From Nymphaea colorata (lineage: Eukaryota > Streptophyta > Magnoliopsida > Nymphaeales > Nymphaeaceae), in contig NC_045149.1 of NCBI RefSeq assembly GCF_008831285.2, forward strand, positions 6,253,500 to 6,317,499: a DNA stretch of 64,000 nucleotides, in the 5' to 3' direction. The first letter of the stretch is position 1; every line of letters starts with the position of its first letter. A program made the position numbers and the translations under genes. Under the pieces are notes generated by a model. It did not search any database. It worked only from the letters and a program-made list of their open reading frames with translations, and had not been told where the DNA came from. Shown piece after piece: positions 1-11,300 of this stretch.

Positions 1-1018
1 CATTCCTGGGAATCACAACCATAGCCAAGGAGGATACAAAACATTTATAGTCAGTGCTCAATCTAGAGTAAGATATGAAGTTACCAATAGGGTGATGGGT
101 ACATAATATGACACCCTTTCTCAAGAAAATGGGAAGATCCTCCTTTTCTTTTCCAGTCTGAGTTTCTCTTCCAACATCTTGCTTCTGAACACGACTTGGA
201 TCATCCAAGGAAGAAGTAGGATTGGGATTCGGTGTAACCTCCTCATCATTAATCACCTTGTCAGTACAAGCTCTTCTCCTTCAATACACCTGTCCAAACA
301 TACGATTACCCTCTTGTTCTGTCACCATAGGATGCTCTCCCTCCTTCTCCTGTTCATGAACATCAGTAGTCGTTCCCTCTTCATCTTTGCCAAGCACCTT
401 GGCAATAGGATTCTCTTCACGCCTGTAATCTATAAAGTCTGTAAACTGAATTTCCTGTGTGGGAGAATACTCTTCCTTAGACATTAACTTCTCCCTCTGA
501 AGAGAATTCTCACCAAAATAGGAGACATGTTCCAAGAATGTGACATCTTTGGTAATGTGAAGACGACCAGTGGTGTGATCTAGACATTTATAACATTTTT
601 GAGTGGAAGAATACCCAAGAAAGATGCCCTTAATAGATTTGGGATCAAGTTTTTTCACGTTTGGGCTGTAAACACACATATCCAAAGACTCGAGGAGGAA
701 GGTGAAAAGGTTGACTACTCCCTGGAAGCATAGAGTATGGAGTACGACCCTTTAGCACACGACTAGGCATGCGATTAATCAAGTAGACACTAGTAAGGAT
801 TGCATCTCCCCAATAGTATTTTGGGAGATTTCTTTGGAACAATATGGCTCGGGTGACATTGAGCAACTGACGATTTTTCCTCTCAGCAACCCCATTTTGA
901 GGGGGGTATAACTACAGGATGTCTCATGAACAATCCCCCTCTTTCGAAAGAATTCTTCAACAGTGAGACACATATTCACGAGCATTATCAGACCGAAAAG
1001 TCTTAACAGAATTTCCAT
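1..1018 (-). pseudogene. copia A integrase C-terminal half and linker towards RT
   Basis: Degenerate minus-strand coding. From 1018 to 779 the frame gives the region after the second integrase Asp (VEEFF, RGIVHE). 866-645 gives WGDAILTSVYLINR and HLPPRVFG. 685-281 gives KGIFLGYSSTQK, typical of the integrase C-terminal fold. 280-1 reads as the proline and serine-rich linker ending in a copia-like YKCFVSSLAMVVIP just before the RT domain. Three frame changes are visible: near 957, near 900 (a CCCCCC run) and near 680. No functional integrase can be made. Confidence 0.85.
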
Positions 1019-2141
1019 ACTGGTTTTCCACTAGGAGGATGGAAGTTTCAATAATGTGAGGCACCTCACTACGATCTTTCAACAAATACACAAAGGTACA
1101 CCTTGAATAATCATCTATAAAAGTTATAAAGTATTGAAAACCACCACGAGAATGAATGCCCGAAGGCCACCACACATCAGAATGAACCAAGGAGAAAGCT
1201 TTATTAGAACGACTATTTGAAATTAGATAAGAAGCTCTAACATGCTTCGCAAACTGACACACATCACATGATAACATGGAAATGTTTAAACTAGAACATA
1301 GTTCAGGGAACAAATGTTTCAAAATCCCAAATGGGAGATGACCAAGGCGTTCATGCCAAAACAAGAATAACTGACGACACTCTTCCTCCTTTTTCTCTGT
1401 CCTGCTGACCGCTGACATAAGAGCTGTGACAACGCGTATAGGAAGCCGATACAGCCCATCAGACACCAAACCAATCCCAATCCTCTTCCCTGTCACCAAG
1501 TCCTGCAAAACACAACGTTTTTCAGAAAATATAAGTTCACACTTCAGTTCCTTGGTAATCTAACTAACAGATAACAAATTTAAGGGAAGATGGGAAACAT
1601 GTAAGGCATCGTGAACTAAAAAATTATTTAACAAGGGGAGACTCCCTTTCCCTGCCACAGAAGTAAAGGAACCATCGGCAAGGGACACACGTTCCTTTCC
1701 CGAGGATAGCTTGTAGTCATGGAAAAGCTTGGGGTTGCCAGTCATGTGATGAGTGGCACCGCTGTCAACAATCCATTCACCCATATAAGAAGTACCTTCT
1801 GTCCCTGAAATAGCCAATGCATGATTGATCTTCACCTCATCTGGTGTATCTGTCGGACCAACATCAATCTTGCTCAAGTATGTTCGTAGCTCACGAATCT
1901 GTTCTGCAGAAATAGAACCTTTCCCATCACTCAGACTTGTTGCAGACGATACAGGCTTCTTCCCACTAGAAGACCTCCCCCTACTATCCTTCTTCTCTGG
2001 ATGCAAGTCCCAATAAAAATCCCTAATATGACCAAGTTTTTTGCAATGTGTACATTTGCGGGAAGAACGAGGAGTTCCTACAGGGGCACGGCTAACATAG
2101 GCAAACTGTTCTTCCCCCTTTCGTCCACTAGAAAGCAGCCT
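957..2141 (-). pseudogene. copia A zinc knuckle, protease and integrase N-terminal part
   Basis: One reading frame runs from the gag stop at 2142-2144 down to 957, broken by a TAG at 1560-1562 where a Gln codon is expected (LLSVS-stop-ITKEL). It carries a zinc knuckle CTHCKKLGHIRDFY, in which the last Cys is replaced by Tyr, a retropepsin motif WIVDSGATHHMTG, the GAG pre-integrase segment (HERLGHLP and CDVCQFAKH), and the first integrase Asp in HSDVWWPSG. The frame ends after RSDNAREYVS because of a frameshift. The changes look like C-to-T or G-to-A transitions. Confidence 0.87.
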
Positions 2142-2810
2142 TCACTGTTCTTCAGCTTCAACTCGGGAATAGACATCTTCAATACTAAATGATTCGTCAG
2201 AGTTAAGAATCTGACTCCTTATATTTTCAAAGTCATCATTCAGTCCGGATAAGAAAAGGAATACCATGTTCTCCCATTTATCAGTCATATACTGCATCTG
2301 GTCGTGAGAACACCTCCATGTAATATCAGAATGATAGTCAAGGTCCTCCCACTTAGATTTTAATGTTGCATAAAAGTCTGCAACCGAGAGAGCACCTTGT
2401 CGCAGGGAATACACATCCTTCATAAGTTGATACACACGAACTTTCCTTTTCTTTTGACCATACATCTGCTCCAAAATAATCCACATATCCCTTGTAGTCT
2501 TCTTACGAAGAATGAGGGGTTGGATATCTGGGGACACTAAATTAACAATCCAGGTTTTTACCTGGTTGTCTTCAAGAAACCATGTATCCCAAGCCAGACT
2601 ATCTGCAGCAGGTTCAACCTTTCTCCCATTGACATAGGCAATGCGTCCTCGCCCAGCAATCCCCATAGTAATCGCAGCAGACCATCGTGAATAGTTTTCC
2701 TTGGTAAGTTGAATGGTGGTAACTTGAATCGGTACATGATCAGTCCGCGCAGACACAACATCAGGTAGATGAGTATTGACTGAAGAAGAAGACGAGTCAG
2801 CCATGATCAT
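2142..2810 (-). pseudogene. copia A gag (UBN2-type) fragment
   Basis: A 222-residue frame starting MIMADSSSSS with the copia gag signature LTKENYSRWSAAITMGI, followed by WIVNLVSPDIQPLI, ARDMW-like TRDMWIILEQMYG and DVYSLRQGALSVADFY. This is the capsid or nucleic-acid-binding precursor of a copia element. It ends at TGA 2142-2144 (EEQ-stop-RLLSSGRKG). The downstream sequence stays in the same frame, so the stop is one point change, probably a CGA Arg codon turned into TGA. Confidence 0.88.
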
Positions 2811-3266
2811 CGGTTAGAAGTGGCTGCCAAAGAACACACACAGCAACGGACTGCGCTCGGCGGAAGCAGAGGGCGGCGCTTGGCAGCGCGCCGAGAACAG
2901 GCGACGGCGTCAGACGTCGGCGTCGGTGGTCGGACGTCGGCGTCAGACGTCGGCGTCGGTGGTCGGACGTCGGCGTCGGCAGAGGCGTCGGCGTCGGCAG
3001 AGGCGTCAGCAGAGACGTTGGCGTCGGACGTCGGCCGGTCGTCGTGCAAGAGGCGTCGACGGTCACAACACCGGTGACGCAGCAGCGGCGGTCACGGCCA
3101 CGGTGGGGCAACGGCGGAGGCAATGTCACGGCGCGGCGACAGCGGCGGCGCAGCAACGGCAGCGGCGGCGGTGGTGGTAGCGACGGCGACGCTGGTAGCG
3201 GCGGCAGTCAGGGTTGGAACTTCACAACCCTAGAAAAAACAGATTTTGTTTTCTCCAAGTCCGACG
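2811..3266 (-). other. GC-rich, CpG-dense leader of copia A
   Basis: Untranslated leader between the primer binding site and gag. It is much richer in GC than anything within many kilobases and is packed with CG dinucleotides, including a tandem array of GTCGGC-like hexamers. All six frames are partly open because stop codons are rare in such sequence. None resembles a known protein. Confidence 0.6.
2908..3025. repeat. GC-rich tandem repeat in copia A leader
   Basis: A 33-bp unit at 2908-2940 is repeated exactly at 2941-2973. It is followed by an 18-bp unit (CGTCGGCAGAGGCGTCGG) and further partial copies to about 3025. All units are built from GTCGGC hexamers. Confidence 0.85.
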
Positions 3267-3278
3267 GCTCTGATACCA
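3267..3278 (-). other. Primer binding site of copia A (tRNA-iMet)
   Basis: The minus strand reads TGGTATCAGAGC, the complement of the 3' end of plant initiator methionine tRNA, and begins directly after the LTR. This is the usual copia primer site. Confidence 0.9.
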
Positions 3279-3523
3279 TGTAGAAACAAAATATGCACGA
3301 GAGTAGAAGAAAGCACACAGATGTAACGTGGAAAACCCTCAACGTGAGGGAAGAAAACCACGGGTGAGGAGGTCTGGCGCCCACTAGCCTCCAGACACTC
3401 TCTCTCTTCAAAACTTCATTAACTCTAAGATTAGGGTTTACAGAGATATAAATAGTCCTAATTAGGACAAACCGGATCGGGTAAGGATCCGGACCCGGAC
3501 AACAAAACCCATCAACATCAACA
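3279..3523 (-). repeat. 5' LTR of copia A
   Basis: On the minus strand it runs from TGTTGATGTTGATGGG to TTTCTACA, directly before the primer site, about 245 bp. It contains a TATTTATA promoter-like stretch. The outer boundary is inferred from the TG start and from the point where element B coding resumes at 3524; GATGTT repeats leave a 6-bp ambiguity. Confidence 0.75.
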
Positions 3524-3540
3524 ACGATAATTCTACTTGT

Positions 3541-5238
3541 ATGATTCCTCCAAAAGAGATCTTAGTTTATAGAAGAAGAGATCGCCAAAATCAAGAAACT
3601 AATCAATCTCTTCCTAGGAGATCTCAAAGGCACATTAGGCCTCCTCAAAGATTAATCTCTTACGAGTCTTTTTCGCCAAAATTTCGAGCTTGCCTTATGG
3701 CACATCATTCTTTTTATGAGTCATCTTCTTACCTTGAAGCTAAGGAAGATCCCAATTGGATTGAAGCCATGAATCTTGAGCTTAAAGCTCTTGAAAGCAA
3801 TAAGACTTGGGATATTGTGCCTCTACCAACGGAGAAAAAGACTATTGGTTGTAGATGGATCTATAAAATCAAAACTAGAAGTGATGGAACCTTAGAAAGA
3901 TATAAGGCCAGACTTGTTGCCAAGGAACATGCTCAAGAATATGGGATTGATTATGAAGAAACCTTTGCTCCTGTTGCTCGCATGACTTCTGTTAGAACTC
4001 TTATTGTCATTGCTTCTGTTAAACATTGGACTATTTTTCAAATGGATGTTAAAAATGCTTTCTTAAATAGTCACTTACAGGAAGAAGTTTTCATGAGTGC
4101 TCCCCCTGGTTTTGATCTACCTCAAAACAAAGTTTTACGTCTAAAGAAAGCCCTTTATGGTTTAAAGCAAGCTCCCAAGGCCTGGTTTGACAAGTTTAGT
4201 AGAGTCATGTTTAATCAAGGTTTTCAATCTTGCTACTTTGATACTGCCATGTTTGTAAAAACCACCTCTGTAGGTGTAATTGTTTTATTATTGTATGTTG
4301 ATGATATGGTTATTACCGGGAGTGATGATGAATGGATTATAGAGGTAAAACATTTTCTTAACAAATGTTTTCGAATGACTGATTTGGGAAGACTAACTTA
4401 TTTTCTTGGAATTGAAGTTGCTTATAGCAAGCAGGGTTATCTTCTTTCTCAAATGAAGTTTGCTAGTGAATTAGTTGACAGAACAGGTATCTCAGATGAT
4501 AAAGTTGTGGATACTCCAGAAGCACTAGGAGTAAAAATGAAAATTGATGATGGAGAGATATTGGAGAATCTCACTCCTTTTCGGCAAATAGTTGGCGCTC
4601 TCTCTTATCTCTCCATCACCAGACCTGACATTGCTCATGTCGTGCATGTGATAAGCTAATTTCAACAAAGATCCACCTCAATGCACATGGGAGCGGCAAT
4701 GAGGATTGTCCGTTATGTGAAAAACACTATCAACAAAGGACTATTTTTGTCTTCCTCTTCTGTATTAGAATTAGTTGCTTATACAGATGCTGATTGGGGT
4801 GGAGATCCCAATAATAGGCACCCCACCACTGGTTTTTGTGTGTTTTTAAGTGATTCCTTAATTTCCTGACAATGCAAGAAACAGAATAAGGTGTCGCTAT
4901 CATCAACAGAAGCTGAGTATCGTGCAATGGCAACTACAACAATGGAGATAGTGTGGCTCAAAAACTTACTGAAAGATATGGGAATTCATATCACGAATCC
5001 TGTCAAGCTTTGTTGTGACAACAAAAGTGCAATATATGTTGCTAGCAATCACACATTTCACGAACAAACAAAGCATATAGAGATGGATTGTCATTATGTT
5101 CGTGAAGAATTCTTGCAGAAAAACATTGATCTCTCCTATGTTCCATCAGAGTATCAGCTTGGCGACTTCTTCACTAAAGCTCTTGCTACTGCCAGATTCA
5201 AATTTCTCTTTGGCAAACTTTCGGTTATCACACCGTAA
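3541..5238 (+). pseudogene. copia B reverse transcriptase and RNase H
   Basis: The first frame (3541-4659) carries the linker, then [63 protein letters not shown] and the catalytic YVDDMVITG. It ends at TAA 4657-4659, where a Gln codon is expected. RNase H continues in the same frame (AYTDADWGGDP, TTGFCVFL), is broken again at TGA 4867-4869 where Trp is expected, and resumes (SSTEAEYRAMA, CDNKSAIYVASN, HEQTKHIEMDCHYVREE) to 5238. Two nonsense transitions therefore inactivate an otherwise well-preserved pol. Confidence 0.9.
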
Positions 5239-5250
5239 GTTTGAGGGGGG
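5239..5250 (+). other. Polypurine tract of copia B
   Basis: GTTTGAGGGGGG lies immediately before the LTR start TGTTAGAATG and after the pol stop. It is the expected plus-strand primer. Confidence 0.85.
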
Positions 5251-5735
5251 TGTTAGAATGTATGTATCTCAAATGTATGTATACATATATATATTTATAT
5301 ATATCACATATATTAGTCATCTAATATATGCTTTATATGTATATATATATTTTATATCTTTTGGGTACTTAGGTCACTTATGTAATTTTTACTTTCTTTA
5401 TGTATCTTTTCTTTTAGTTTATTTTCTGTTTTTCCCCTTTTATCCCTCTCCTTTTTTCTGTTTTACCTAGAGGGAGACTAGTCCCAACGGCAAGATTTCC
5501 AACCGTTGGGACTGCCTCCTCCTTCTTCTCTTTGGCCCTCTCTTCAATAAATAGGGCAGCTTCTCTATTGTTTCACATGACTTTTTAGCCTACTTTATGT
5601 ATCTCATATTGTGATTAATTCAAGTTCTTCTTCACCTCTTGTTTGAGGGCTTGTGAGTTTGACTTGTTGGTGGAAGCTTCAAGGCTGATTTACTTGAAGT
5701 ATTTGTCTCTTTGGGCCTGATTTACACACAGAACA
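5251..5735 (+). repeat. 3' LTR of copia B
   Basis: Begins TGTTAGAATG after the polypurine tract. It has an AT-rich first third, a self-complementary pair around 5484-5511 (CCCAACGG and CCGTTGGG) and a TATA-like AATAAATAG near 5547. The end is set at ACAGAACA (5735), the first plausible CA terminus; the true end could be tens of bases away because the partner LTR is not in the window. Confidence 0.6.
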
Positions 5736-6911
5736 TGTCAAATGATTAGTGTAATCCCTTTCCAAACAAACTTATTTACAAATTCTATTTATTATTTGTA
5801 ACCCAAGAATATATTGCTATTTTACCAGCGAAAAGCTATCCATATGGAAAGATTTATTTGGCCCAGTGATGGGCTATAGACTCCCAAGTTTGTGTCCCAG
5901 TGAAAGGGGCATCAAAAGCTGGTGCGAGTGCTACACTGTTGATTCCAATGACATTCATCAACGCAATTGTACTGAAGTAATATTTAGTTGCCTAAACCTG
6001 AATTACATAACTTCTGGCAAATATTGTATAAGTTTAATCATTGAACTATGTAATCTTTTATTACTTACACTAATTTTTAAAATCCCCAACTTGTTACTAA
6101 CTACTAAATTCTAAGCACAATTTAAGTTTGTTCTACTAAACATTTGAGATGCCTTACGTATAGCTTGGATTCATTGTGAGCATGAGGTCAAAATCACAAG
6201 TTTATGCTCATAAAAGTGGAAGCCACCAAAAAAAAGACTTCAACAAGATATCTCTTAAAGTAACGAATCACCACTTTATTGCATGGGCACTCCCTAGTAA
6301 TAGAAGGGATATAACACATTCACGAAAGATAAACAAAAACAAGTTTTATTTACATCCGTAAGAGCATCAAAAGAAACATAATAAACAACAGACAGGTCCG
6401 TCATGTGTGTGTGTGTGTGTGCATATATATATATATATATATAAGAGGCACTCAATCTCTGGCCACTAGGAGAGCCGAACAGTTAGCTAGAAAAGCAGTT
6501 GGATACTCCCAATTGCTGGGGTACTTATTACAGAAGTACGCTTAGGACCCCAAACTTTAACAAATATGAAAGGATTAAAATAGAAAAAACAAAAGGGGTA
6601 ATTAAAATATTTATATCAGAAATATGTAGAGATATATGTACAATATCCATGTACATACTCAAATATAGGCATGTTATATACTTGTGAATATTGCAATAAA
6701 TATCACCGCTTTCTTAAGACTATCTCTTACTAACAGATAAATAAGGAAAAAGAAAAGAAAAGTACTCCTACAATGAAAAAGAATGACAGACTTGAATTTG
6801 TTGGCCTATTTCCCAGGAATTTAAGTTGCATATTCTCTAAGGATGTGTTAACACGCACACACACACATATATATATAATATGTGTGCCTTTTTCATCTAG
6901 AAGCTGCTTGG
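5736..6911. other. AT-rich intergenic DNA with microsatellites
   Basis: No supported gene. Short open frames at 5866-6114 and 6499-6687 show no recognisable motif. Simple repeats are (TG)n at 6404-6420 running into (AT)n at 6423-6443, and a CACACA-TATATA tract near 6855-6880. Confidence 0.6.
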
Positions 6912-7166
6912 TCAAATCACATTACACAGCTCAAGAGACTCACCAACAGCTAGCCAACTCGACCACTTTTTGTTGCATGTAGAACAGAGTTCTTCTACAT
7001 TTATTTTCATGCTCCTGAATGAGCTGTTGGATAAATCTTTTTTTTTTTTTTTTGCCATCCTCATTTTAAGAGTGGTAATTTTCTGGTTCTTGTAAACCTT
7101 GTGAGCTTGTAATGAACCTACCTGTTTAGCAACCTTTTTCATCGTGTGGCATGTTTTCAGAGTCAT
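6912..7166 (-). other. Possible terminal coding remnant of TAD1 (tentative)
   Basis: A minus-strand frame interrupted by an A18 run reads AHKVYKNQKITTLK and, further on, WSSWLAVGESLEL. This loosely resembles the C-terminal pattern of ADAT1-type deaminases (A-x(3)-Y, TLR/TLK, then F/W-x-x-W). No acceptor site gives a clean phase-0 join to exon 8, and the poly-A run would encode a Lys stretch. It is recorded only because it is the best candidate for the missing last exon. It may be chance. Confidence 0.18.
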
Positions 7167-8319
7167 GGTCCTAAAATTCTCTTATGCACAATGTTTGTGT
7201 GAATTTTTAAACGCACACTTGAAGATATTAGTAAAACTGTAAAATAATTTTGACTTGCACCACATGCAATCTGGGATAGCACCTTAATCCTCTAGGTTTT
7301 TGAAAGGTTTTTGAAATGTTCACCCTCAAGGACCTTCAAGACTGTAATGGTACATTTAATGTACTACCAAAGATCTCGGTCTTTCGTGTGTTTCCAAGGA
7401 TCCAAACCCACTAGATAACTTAAAAGTCATGATGCTTGAAAGGACAGGAGAATGAAGGTTCTTTCTCGCCATTAGGAGAATTGGCAGGAAAAGAGATGAT
7501 ATGATGACTACAAACACTGGTGCACTGGTGACAAAGAAGACCTCAAGTATGGAAGTCTTGAAGGATAACCAACCAAGTCCTAGCCACATGAATAGATAAC
7601 AATCATGCAATGCTAAGAAAGTAATGAAAAAGAAGAACCTGTCATGGATCGTAGGCTTTGGAACCCCATAATGAATGGGGCCCTAAAAATACAAGCTTCT
7701 GAGTTCTTAGAAAGCATGATCACATAGAAGTATCACTTGAAAAAGAAAAAACAATCCTAGGCAGGAAAGAGCAATGCCCAAGCTATTCACTATCTCATAA
7801 AGAGTTCCTGCATAAACACATAAGAATATTATCCTATTAATAATAAAATGCACAAGAAATATGCCACAGACCAAGTCTTGGCCTAGGAAAGCTTGTTGCT
7901 TGCTAAGGTCTAACCTGTGGCCTCATTACTTAGGCCACTGAGTGAAGTTAATAATCAATGCCTATCCTTAGGGTGATTCCAAGTTAGGCGAACTGGCTTC
8001 GTCTAGAGCAAACGCTTGCCAGCAAGCAAAGGTAAAATCCGACCAACTCATTGGGTAATTAGCAAATGGTGCAAATCTAGTAGTTGGGGACACGATAGAT
8101 CTCTTTCTGGTGATGTTCGGGATAGAATCATCAGAACATTCAAGCTTGCAAACATGCTGCAGAGATTGAAGGCCATGTATCGGTTAATTGGCCTAGCCCG
8201 TGTAGAGGAAGTGTGTGCAACATGCGATAGACCACCACAGTTAATCGTCCCAGATCTCATGGCCAATAAGAATGATAAAAAAGGATTTCATAGCATCCAT
8301 AAACAGGCAAAGTTGATAC
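7167..8319. other. Non-coding stretch, probably last intron or 3' flank of TAD1
   Basis: Moderately AT-rich, no recognised domain on either strand. An open plus frame at 8016-8342 and a minus frame at 7356-7610 have no family resemblance that I can see. The missing last TAD1 exon could lie here. Confidence 0.4.
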
Positions 8320-8395
8320 CTTCAGTTCGTGATAAGACATAGTCTTAGCCTCAGGTACATCAGAGTACATGACAAAAAGTTCCAATAGACGTCTC
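8320..8395 (-). CDS. TAD1: TAD1 exon 8
   Basis: Acceptor CCATTGTAG, donor CTGAAG-GTATCA. Encodes [20 protein letters not shown] and YHELK, matching the SSLCKRRLLE continuation typical of ADAT1 proteins. Ends in phase 0. The downstream exon was not found with confidence. Confidence 0.85.
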
Positions 8396-11300
8396 CTACA
8401 ATGGATAAATGTCATTCAACCTTGAAGGAAGAATAGGTTCTTGCAAAGTTCAATGATAGAAGGCAACAGAAAAGAAGTAATGAAACTCCTTTTCGTTAAG
8501 TTCAGTAGGAGAAGGACAATGAAAAATACCGATTTTCCAGTTGCACAAATTCATTTAATGAGAAAAATGAATTGTACAATAACCTACTTGCACAAGGATG
8601 ACTCAGTAGATCGAAAAAGTGTCCCTTTTGCTGAGGTACCCTGTTTTCTGCCAGTTGTTCCAAGAATCACTTCATGTAACCTAGACATATTCCAACTTAT
8701 AGAATATCTGCATGTCCCAAAACAGATGATGGTCTTAAACAGAAGATAAGAAAAAAAAAACTATGGTTTTCTGCTCCTGAGAACAGTTTTAAACTTAACT
8801 CAAGAGTTCAAAGCTACTGCACACGGTTGAGTAGACAGCAGAGTAGCACCATTTGTAGCAAAAGTAGCAGCAAAGACTCACCAAAACCAGGTCACCGAGA
8901 GACAAACGCAACTTGGACCAAGTCAAATCTAGTCTTCACTGACAACTTGGGAACAGGTTATAAGCAATATAACATAACCAGATTGGCAGTTTAAGCACTA
9001 AAGCTGTTAGCAATTGAAATTATACAGGCATGCCAAGATGAGCTGGCCAAACAAACTTCAACTTCCTAATATTCTCTCATAATGAACATAATCCTGAAAA
9101 GCTCAAGCTGATTCCCAAGTTTCTTCAAGATATCAGAGTGTGCTTGTGGCAGAACTATGAATTGGTACTTGGATAAACTAGCCTTCGAAAATGTTAAAGT
9201 ATCACCATGCAACAAACTCGGGCAAGTGCTAATATGCTAAATGTGACATTCGAAACTAGATCAAGTGTCAAATGTCTACCCGCATGTCAGGCTGGGTCCA
9301 TCAGTGGAGGATTTCTGAAATTCTGCAGGCGGAACTGGAGCCTCCCAAATAATAGGCTGTGAAGGCAACAATGTCAAAGCTCAACATTGTTCCTCATAAC
9401 ACCAATTCTACCAGAAAAATCTATACTCACTTTAGTTACCCGAAAAGGGCATGGTAGTTTGCCGGATAATGGAAGAACAGAATCGTATACTATCCTTCTT
9501 ACATTATCCAAGCTGACCGACCTGGAACTGAGTGCACAGGATGAATCCAAACAACCAGGTCCCCGTCCGATAGTTATGGATGACAAGTATATAGGTTGTG
9601 GAATAAAATGAGAAAGCAAAGCCCCTAAGGAAACATGAAGATGACATAAGCGGTAGTCCATAAACTTTCATGAAAAATATGAAAGGAAAACTATGAGAAC
9701 ACATAGCAGATATAAGGAACAAAAGAAAAGCATAGAAATGCAAGTGCAGGCATAATGATGCAGAACTTGACCATAGACTGCCTTAGGATTCAAAGAATGA
9801 TTCACATTTTCAATGCACCATAAATATTGCTTAAGAAAATGAAACAGTGAAAAGGGAATATAGTTACACTAAGAAATAGCCTTAGAGGTGTACCATATCA
9901 GGAAGCTTATAGTTGCTGTATACTGCCAGCTGATATATATAACACACATACACCAGATCAATTGGACCAACCCAATCCAAACACCATAACAACCTCTTCT
10001 TTTCACCCTCCCCTAGGTTGTAGATGGTTCTAAACCTTAAACAACTCGTCTTTTAGCATCCATAATGTCTTTTGTTAACCTTTTTTTGAGCAAATCCATA
10101 ATTTGATCTTCTGTCCTTACAAATATAGGTTCAATCTCCTTTTCTTCAAATATTGTCGCATAAAACGTTGGTCTATCTCAATGTGTTTGATTGGCCACAA
10201 AAAAGGATCAAGAGACATATTAATGACACTCTGATTATTATTATAAGAGATAATGACAAGAAGAGAGAGAGAGAGAGGGCAAGAGAGACAAAAAGGGGGA
10301 ATTCATTATCTTCCATTAGAATCCTAATCCTACTTTAATAGAGATTAGGATTAAGACAAAATATCAGTAAGGTGAACATGCCTTAGCAAAATTACATAAG
10401 TCCACCCATAACCAAAAATATGTTTCCTTTAACTCTCTCCTTCAAGTTGGAGAATATATATCAATCATAATCAGCTTGTTAGAGCACCTAGAAAAGCCTG
10501 AGCATGCAATGGGCTTGGTCAAAACATTAACAACTTGATCCTCAAAAGTTGAATAACTTGTAAATATATGACCTGATTGAACTAAATCAAGCACGTAATG
10601 GCAATCAACATCAATGTGTTTTGTCCTCTCATGCAAAACCAGATTACTCGCAATGTAGGTGGCTGGGTTATTATCATACATCATCACCGTTGGAACCAAG
10701 ACCTCTACATGTAGATCCAACAGCAATAACATCTGCCATTTACATGTAATCAGGTGGGGTCCTTTTCACTTCTTAGACCTAAAACAATTCAGCCACAAAA
10801 CAGCCTACTGAATTTTAATCCAACTATCAATCGAGACCTTTTTTAATCAGGTCCAACTAAAGAATCTGGATTCATGTTAACAATCAAGTAATAAGGAAGG
10901 ACCACTGACATTCTTATCTGTAAGAATGAAAAGGAAAAGCAGCAGAACACGCAATAGATGATTTCCTCTTTGAGGTTTAGAGCCCACACATAAACATTTC
11001 CAATCAGTTAAATCCAAACCATTGTAGATCATTGGATCACAACAACAGCAATAACAATAATAATATACCAAATATATACCTTGGACGCCTACTACGTTCC
11101 AACGTGCTATCTTATCGGAACAGCTCATAGACAAGGTTGTATCACCACGACCAGGCTTTTTTCTAACCATTCTAATATGTTGAGTAGGTGAAGAAGAACT
11201 TGTTAGCCCACCGATCTCTTTGGGAGCCAAACAATTAGTTCTGCATTTGGGATTAGAGCACATGAGAACATTTCCCACATCTGAGGCATCTCCACCTACA

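Larger units (their letters stand above)
1..3523 (-). mobile_element. Ty1/copia LTR retrotransposon A, left part outside window
   Basis: Read on the minus strand, an LTR (3523-3279), an initiator-Met tRNA primer binding site, a GC-rich leader, gag, zinc knuckle, aspartic protease and integrase follow in the copia order. The window edge cuts the element just before the reverse transcriptase. The coding frame is broken by stops and frameshifts, so this copy is dead. Its right LTR abuts, at about 3524, the middle of a plus-strand copia pol (element B), so A inserted into B. A's RT-RNaseH, its other LTR and the 5' half of B should lie left of position 1. The short LTR and the domain order are seen directly; the superfamily assignment is firm, the lineage is not. 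Confidence 0.9.
3524..5735 (+). mobile_element. Ty1/copia element B, 3' half (RT-RNaseH-LTR)
   Basis: Plus-strand pol from the linker before RT through RNase H, a polypurine tract and an LTR. It starts abruptly at 3524 where element A inserted. The 5' half is expected left of the window. The right boundary of the LTR is approximate. Confidence 0.85.

Noticed and set aside
2797-3283. Arg-rich and Asp/Ala-rich open frames in the GC-rich leader of copia A
   Set aside because: All come from the GTCGGC tandem array and lie between the primer site and gag; no family resemblance.
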